Shown piece by piece: positions 60,082-64,000 of a DNA stretch of 64,000 nucleotides. The stretch covers positions 49,423-113,422 of the forward strand of contig NZ_QULW01000013.1 in the NCBI RefSeq assembly GCF_003481825.1. The letters run 5' to 3'. The notes beneath the pieces were generated by a model that saw only the letters and a program-made list of their open reading frames with translations, was not told the DNA's origin and searched no databases. The stretch comes from Clostridium sp. OM02-18AC. Lineage in GTDB: Bacteria > Bacillota > Clostridia > Lachnospirales > Lachnospiraceae. Position 1 is the stretch's first letter; each line of letters begins with the position of its first letter. A program made the translations under genes and the position numbers.

Positions 60082-60561
60082 GAAACAGTATGGAAAAGCA
60101 CAGGGAAAAATCTGGTGGAAATCAACTTTCTGGAGAATGAAAATGCCAGAAAACTGTTTCAGGGAGCTGCAATCAGTAAGGATATCTTAATCCGTATTTC
60201 CGCATTAACGGATGTGCCATTGGAAGCAGGAAAAACGATTATCCTTTTCGATGAGGTACAGGAATGCCCGGAAATCGTAACAGCAGTAAAATTTCTTGTA
60301 GAAGAAGGCAGTTATCGGTATCTTTTGAGCGGATCACTTTTAGAAATCAAATCCGGAAAGGGATATATAAGACATGCGGCGTTGAGCAATGTACTTGCAG
60401 CAGAAAATTATCAGATTCCCCATGGATTGGTTTTGTGTAATGAAAATGTCAGTGCAGATGGTAAAGTCATATATTACCCCATTTATATGATCATGTTTTT
60501 GGAGAAAGAAGAAAGCGACGATATGATTTATACACCAGACTTTTCTATTCTTCGCCAGTAA
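60082..60561 (+). pseudogene. Internally deleted AAA_14/DUF4143 ATPase gene
   Basis: The first part (VEINFLENENARKLF, ILFDEVQECPEIVTAVKFL, YRYLLSGSLLEI) is the middle of the ATPase domain including Walker B. The text then jumps to a C-terminal DUF4143 ending (RHAALSNVLAAENYQIPHGLVLCNEN...VIYYPIYMIMFLEKE). The P-loop, the end of the ATPase domain and most of DUF4143 are absent. Such ATPases normally have about 400-450 residues; this frame has 148. It cannot bind ATP and is judged a relic. Confidence 0.75.
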
Positions 60562-60588
60562 GTAACAATATCGCACGATAACAAACGA

Positions 60589-60646
60589 GGGGCGAAAGTT
60601 CCCGCAGCCGCCATGCATGGCGGCTGTGGAAACTTTCGCCCCTTTG
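60589..60646 (+). terminator. Long terminator hairpin
   Basis: A stem of about 24 pairs (GGGGCGAAAGTT..CAGCCGCC against GGCGGCTG..AACTTTCGCCCC) closes on ATGCAT and is followed by TTTGATTT. The symmetry lets it serve transcripts from both sides. Confidence 0.75.
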
Positions 60647-60791
60647 ATTTACTGTTCGATATTGTTTATATTGATGAATGTGAATATTGCCCGTCTACGA
60701 TTTTCTGGAAATCGAAAAAAAGATCGATATACCTGTTTACAATTTCGTGACAAAATGATTTGATGATTTCCCCATCATATTTTCGTAGCGT

Positions 60792-61064
60792 TTATAAAAT
60801 TTTGCGTCCATAGGTTCGGATATCCTCCAGTAACAGTTCATTTTTGCAGGTGTCGAGATTGATAACATTGAAAGAATATAAGGTAGGAATGGAATCAATC
60901 GCTTCTTTCAGTGCATCGAAGGAAGCAACACCGGATACAGCAATATCAAAATCACTCCGTGCAGTGGCACAGCCTTTTGCCCGCGAGCCAAACAGGAGCA
61001 CTTCTTTCGGATGAAAAGCTGCACAGATGGAAGTAATGGACTGTAAAATTTCTTCTGTGGTCAT
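60792..61064 (-). CDS. MNT-type nucleotidyltransferase, orphan
   Basis: A small cytoplasmic protein of 90 residues with the minimal nucleotidyltransferase core: LLFGSRAKGCATARSDFDIAV holds the GS motif and the two aspartates (DFD). Proteins of this kind are usually antitoxins that modify a HEPN-domain toxin encoded beside them. Downstream (60660-60790) only a short frame (GEIIKSFCHEIVNRYIDLFF) remains, and no intact HEPN gene is seen. The system is therefore probably decayed, or the enzyme acts alone. Confidence 0.75.
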   Translation of the reverse strand: MTTEEILQSITSICAAFHPKEVLLFGSRAKGCATARSDFDIAVSGVASFDALKEAIDSIPTLYSFNVINLDTCKNELLLEDIRTYGRKIL

Positions 61065-61118
61065 GGTATTGTCCTCTTGGAATATGGATTATATGCTATC
61101 AGTATAGCCAATCTGGCG

Positions 61119-61193
61119 GCAGATTTTGCCGATTTGGAATGCGAAGCATCGGCAAAATCCTGTTGCTGGGCACGCATGCGTGAACAGTAACGA
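61119..61193. repeat. Dispersed palindromic repeat, copy 2
   Basis: Bases 61119-61160 are identical to 1974-2015, and the right end GAACAGTAACGA is also shared. The left outer arm seen in copy 1 is missing here. Confidence 0.7.
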
Positions 61194-61257
61194 CATTCCT
61201 GCTGTATGCGGCTGAAAATAGTGGGAAATAACTGTTCACAAAATCTTCACAAAAAAA

Positions 61258-61300
61258 TTAGCACTCACCTCTTGACAGTGCTAATAATACGTGCTATATT
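61258..61300 (+). promoter_or_regulatory. CIRCE operator and promoter of the hsp20 genes
   Basis: TTAGCACTC-N9-CAGTGCTAA (61258-61284) matches the CIRCE box (GAGTGCTAA) with one change. Its right half overlaps the -35 TTGACA (61272-61277); the -10 TATATT (61295-61300) is 17 bp away. Repression by HrcA and release on heat shock follow from the known role of CIRCE. A leader of about 130 nt without an obvious fold precedes the first gene. Confidence 0.9.
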
Positions 61301-61437
61301 ACACGTAGAACAAAGGAAAGGGATACAGAGGGAACAAAGAAAGAAGAAAGAGGTTCCCGGGAGTCCCTGAAAAATCCTGGTTCCAAAGAAACAAGGTTAA
61401 GCATAGAGAGACTTAGATAGAAAAGGAGAGATGACTT

Positions 61438-61902
61438 ATGTTAATGCCGAGTATTTTTGGTGAGGATATGTTTGATGATTTTATGAGAGATTTTCCATTC
61501 TTCGATGAGAACGCTGGAAATAAGATAGAGAAAAAACTTTACGGACGTCATGCAAAGAACATGATGAAGACCGATATCAAGGAGCTGGAAAGCGGTTATG
61601 AGCTGGAGATGGATCTTCCGGGATTCACCAAAGACGAGATCACCGCAGAGCTGAAAGATGGTTACTTAACCATCAGCGCATCCAAGGGACTTGATAAGGA
61701 TGAGCAGGAGAAAGAAACCGGTAAGTACATCCGCCGCGAGCGTTATGCAGGTGCCTGCCAGCGTAGCTTCTATGTTGGCGAAGACATTACCGAGCAGGAC
61801 ATCAAGGCTGAGTTCAAGCACGGTATCTTGAAACTGTTTGTCCCGAAGAAGGAAGCACAGCCGAAGGTAGAAAATAAAAAATACGTAGCCATTGAAGGCT
61901 AA
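61438..61902 (+). CDS. Small heat-shock protein Hsp20, copy A
   Basis: A cytoplasmic ATP-independent chaperone of 154 residues that holds unfolding proteins. The alpha-crystallin domain (about 40-140) shows YELEMDLPGFTKDEITAELKDGYLTISA, the conserved FYVGEDITEQDIKAEFKHGILKLFVPKK, and an extended C-terminal tail. AAAAGGAGAG precedes ATG 61438. It is controlled by the CIRCE promoter upstream. Copy B lies 239 bp downstream. Confidence 0.93.
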   Translation: MLMPSIFGEDMFDDFMRDFPFFDENAGNKIEKKLYGRHAKNMMKTDIKELESGYELEMDLPGFTKDEITAELKDGYLTISASKGLDKDEQEKETGKYIRRERYAGACQRSFYVGEDITEQDIKAEFKHGILKLFVPKKEAQPKVENKKYVAIEG

Positions 61903-62006
61903 TACAAATGACTGAAACTTCCCCGGAAAACAGCAAGGCTGCTTGGCCGAGGAAGAAACCGCAGCCATAATATAGAAGACTGAATTTGATAATAAGTAAA
62001 TTTTAG

Positions 62007-62112
62007 GTAACTATTCAGTAGGTCTGCGCATTTACTGCGCTGACCGTAAGAAAACATAGGATGGCAGGCAATGGGATTTTTGCTCGTGACTGTGAAGATA
62101 CTGAACAGTTAC
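62007..62112. repeat. Palindromic element between the hsp20 copies
   Basis: The outer arms GTAACTATTCAGTA (62007-62020) and TACTGAACAGTTAC (62099-62112) enclose a hairpin GGTC-T-GCGCA / TGCGC-T-GACC (62021-62044). The outer arms resemble those of the repeat at 1914-2046, suggesting a related family. Confidence 0.65.
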
Positions 62113-62141
62113 AATTTTAGATAGAAAAGGAGAGATGACTT

Positions 62142-62606
62142 ATGTTAATGCCGAGTATTTTTGGTGAGGATATGTTTGATGAATTTATGAGAGGTTTCCC
62201 GTTCTTCGATAACAGCGCAGAGAACAACGTTGAGAAGAAACTGTATGGTCACAACGCCAAGAACATTATGAAAACCGATATCAAGGAGCTGGAAGGCGGC
62301 TATGAGCTGGAGATCGATCTTCCGGGATTCACGAAAGAGGACGTCACCGCAGAACTGAAGGATGGCTATTTAACCATCAGTGCCGCTAAGGGACTTGATA
62401 AGGATGAGCAGGAGAAAGAAACCGGTAAGTATATCCGCCGTGAACGTTATTCCGGTGCGTGCCAGCGTTCCTTCTATGTAGGTGAAGATGTGACAGAGCA
62501 GGACATTAAGGCTGAATTTAAGCATGGTATGCTGAAGCTGTTTGTTCCGAAGAAGGAAGCAAAACCAGCGGTAGAAACCAAGAAGTATGTTACCATTGAA
62601 GGTTAA
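62142..62606 (+). CDS. Small heat-shock protein Hsp20, copy B
   Basis: A paralogue of copy A, also 154 residues, with the same alpha-crystallin motifs (YELEIDLPGFTKEDVTAELKDGYLTISA; FYVGEDVTEQDIKAEFKHGMLKLFVPKK). About 60 bases spanning the ribosome site and first codons are identical to copy A, marking a recent duplication. No second CIRCE box or promoter is visible, so it probably depends on read-through from copy A. A terminator follows. Confidence 0.93.
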   Translation: MLMPSIFGEDMFDEFMRGFPFFDNSAENNVEKKLYGHNAKNIMKTDIKELEGGYELEIDLPGFTKEDVTAELKDGYLTISAAKGLDKDEQEKETGKYIRRERYSGACQRSFYVGEDVTEQDIKAEFKHGMLKLFVPKKEAKPAVETKKYVTIEG

Positions 62607-62655
62607 TGCGTAAGCAGGCTGAGATGGCTGCAGAACCGCATGAAAGAAAGTAAAT

Positions 62656-62698
62656 AAAAAGTCCACGGGTCAGTAAATTGCTGGTCTGTGGACTTTTT
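62656..62698 (+). terminator. Terminator of the hsp20 operon
   Basis: An 18-bp stem AAAAAGTCCACGGGTCAG against CTGGTCTGTGGACTTTTT (G-U pairs included) with a 7-nt loop, T-rich at the end. Confidence 0.9.
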
Positions 62699-62701
62699 GC
62701 C

Positions 62702-62829
62702 TGTATGATAGGAAATTGCGTCCTATCATACAAAAACGCTCCGCGAGGATGCGCACTCGGCGCAAAGGCAGATGGTTGCCGAAGCAACCGCGCCTCGGCG
62801 CGAGAATGTGCAAAGGCACATTCTTTTTT
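62702..62829 (+). repeat. Multi-hairpin element ending in a terminator
   Basis: Three hairpins in a row: TGTATGATAGGA / TCCTATCATACA (62702-62732), GGTTGC / GCAACC (62774-62789), and AGAATGTGC / GCACATTCT followed by TTTTTT (62803-62829). It may be a dispersed element or encode a small RNA. No gene is seen from here to 63068. Confidence 0.5.
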
Positions 62830-63067
62830 CACCTGTAAAAGCCAGACTCTGGTTGCTGTCCCATATCTGCAGTCTCCATACTTTTATCTTAAGAAAAAAG
62901 TTTCCTTTCTTCATAAAATGATGACAATTTGGACACAATTTTATTGTTTAATAGGAGTGGCTGTGGAGATAGACACAGTTACAGATCGCATATGCATCAG
63001 TAGCCGGAAATGCTTTCAGATCGAGAAAAAACAGATTCCGTCTGCTGAAAAAAGAAAGGTGGTTAAA

Positions 63068-63520
63068 ATGAAAAAAAGAGCATTGATTATGATGAGCACC
63101 GCAATGGTCATGGTATTTGCAGCAGCTTGTTCTTCAAAAAATACCCCGTCTGCTACAGCAAGCGAGACAACGGCTGCAGTGGCAGAGACAACACAGCAGG
63201 AGACTACAAAGGCAGAAAGCACAGCCTCTGCTGAGAGTCTGAACACAGATGAAGCAAAGGATTCAGAGGAATCTAAGACAGATTCTGCCGCAGAGCAGGA
63301 AGAAGCAAGCATGACAGGCACGATCAGCGATATCAAGGATTTCATGTTTACCATCACATTTGATGGTCAGGATTACGGCTTCAGCTTTGATCAGAATGAG
63401 AAGCCGCAGGGGTTAGACAGTGTAAAGGATGGTGATACCGTGATGGTAACCTATACCGGTACGGTAAATACCGTGGATGCCTTCACGGGAAAAATCCTTT
63501 CTGTTGAAAAAGTAGACTAA
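63068..63520 (+). CDS. Small lipoprotein of unknown function
   Basis: A protein of 150 residues with a lipoprotein signal (MKKRALIMMSTAMVMVFAAAC), a Thr/Ala/Glu/Ser-rich tether to about residue 78, and a C-terminal beta domain of about 70 residues (GTISDIKDFMFTITFDGQDYGFSF...DGDTVMVTYTGTVNTV). The beta domain has the pattern of an OB-like fold. The long open frame upstream to 62678 runs through hairpins and is not coding; AAGGTGG before ATG 63068 sets the start. No partner genes are adjacent. Confidence 0.75.
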   Translation: MKKRALIMMSTAMVMVFAAACSSKNTPSATASETTAAVAETTQQETTKAESTASAESLNTDEAKDSEESKTDSAAEQEEASMTGTISDIKDFMFTITFDGQDYGFSFDQNEKPQGLDSVKDGDTVMVTYTGTVNTVDAFTGKILSVEKVD

Positions 63521-63530
63521 GAGGAAACCG

Positions 63531-63569
63531 TTTGGCAGGTCTGTAAAGTGAATGCGCAGACTTGCCAAA
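63531..63569 (+). repeat. Stem-loop after the lipoprotein gene
   Basis: A 13-bp stem (TTTGGCAGGTCTG / CAGACTTGCCAAA) without a T-tract. Confidence 0.5.
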
Positions 63570-63604
63570 TAGCATTATATGCTTCAGGAAGCACTGTAGG
63601 AATC

Positions 63605-63941
63605 TACCGTAATGGTATAGCAGCTGCTTCCTTTTTTATTACTGTTCCATCACTCTTTTTGATGGTGACGTTTGCACTGCCCTCACCGCCGTTGCCTGCG
63701 TTGGTCTCATCATTTACAATAGCGCCGGTCAGGTCGCAGTCGGTGAGCTTCAGGTGGTAAGACCTTCGATGCCTCCGGATGTGTCCTGTTTGGTGGTATC
63801 GTTGCCGCCTGGACCACCCTTGTCATCCGGGCCGCTCTTGCCGTCCGGCGCTTCTTTGCCATCCGGCGAACCATTCCCGTCATTGTTTTTATTCTGTCCG
63901 TCCTGATCTTTGTTTGATGTGCTCAGTATAAAGAACAAAGC
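63605..63941 (-). pseudogene. Remnant of a secreted beta-helix-type protein, cut by an IS end
   Basis: On the minus strand a Gly/Asp/Lys-rich repeat region (GKEAPDGKSGPDDKGGPGGND) is followed, in a shifted frame, by LKLTDCDLTGAIVNDETNA and GNGGEGSANVTI. The latter resembles parts of large cell-surface proteins of Lachnospiraceae. The frames do not join, and the upstream side ends at the insertion element at about 63942. The gene is therefore broken twice. Confidence 0.5.
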
Positions 63942-64000
63942 GTGACATACTCCCACCACTTAGCTAGCGCCTGAAGTGGGGGCTTCTCGTTCGATTGCCC
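63942..64000 (-). mobile_element. End of a second IS605-type element
   Basis: The bases from GTGACATACTCCC onward hold the hairpin CCACTT / AAGTGG and GGGGGCTTCT. This is the layout I recognise as the right end of IS605/tnpB elements read on the minus strand (ending ...GTCAC). The body, including any tnpB, lies beyond the window. Confidence 0.6.

Noticed and set aside
62678..63067. 130-codon N-terminal extension of the small lipoprotein
   Set aside because: It crosses three hairpins and a terminator; the true start at 63068 has its own ribosome site and lipoprotein signal.

Overview
The window reads as chromosome of a gut-type Firmicute, most likely Lachnospiraceae (Clostridia). The reasons are moderate GC, strong AGGAGG ribosome sites, YesM/AraC two-component systems, zinc-ribbon/YARHG membrane proteins, hybrid kinases fused to solute-binding domains, DUF3842, a YhaM-type exonuclease, MutS2, and an Hsp20 pair behind a CIRCE operator. 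No tRNA, rRNA, CRISPR array or prophage was recognised.

Layout. (1) 1-361: end of a TrmL-type tRNA methyltransferase. (2) 787-10199: an Afu/Fbp-type ABC importer, a phosphohexomutase, and a second binding lipoprotein with its YesM-type kinase and AraC-type response regulator. The set resembles AfuABC plus HptARS and is best explained as sensing, import and isomerisation of hexose phosphates. (3) 10228-10376: a DtxR-box promoter followed within about 115 nt by a terminator, a candidate iron-responsive small RNA. (4) 10570-19057: a HTH regulator followed by a visibly AT-rich island of zinc-ribbon, Ig-like, SH3-like and WG-repeat surface proteins, one of them frameshifted. (5) 19110-29750: a core-like block with a two-component pair, a cell-wall-binding protein, MutS2, an HtrA-like pseudoprotease, YhaM and an RlmD-family methyltransferase. 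(6) 30173-33490: a flavin-type oxidase with its HxlR regulator, then a gene graveyard (ACT, chromate transporter and GNAT fragments) around an IS200/IS605 element. (7) 33499-46894: a c-di-GMP-I riboswitch and terminator ahead of two binding lipoproteins and four hybrid sensor kinases, with an hpt relic at the end. (8) 47316-59967: PPK2-type enzyme, MGMT-like protein, DUF3842, larE-larB-larC, and a nickel/peptide-type ABC importer framed by two paralogous methyltransferases. This is probably a nickel acquisition and nickel-pincer cofactor locus. (9) 60115-64000: an AAA_14/DUF4143 relic, an orphan MNT-type nucleotidyltransferase, the CIRCE-controlled hsp20 duplication, a small lipoprotein, and a gene cut by the end of a second IS605-type element.

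Regulation is unusually legible. There are promoters with 17-bp spacing at many units, a DtxR-like box, a CIRCE box, a c-di-GMP aptamer, a terminator in the larE leader, and many long perfect terminator hairpins. Several dispersed palindromic elements sit between genes. All functional names come from motif recognition by eye; no database search was run.
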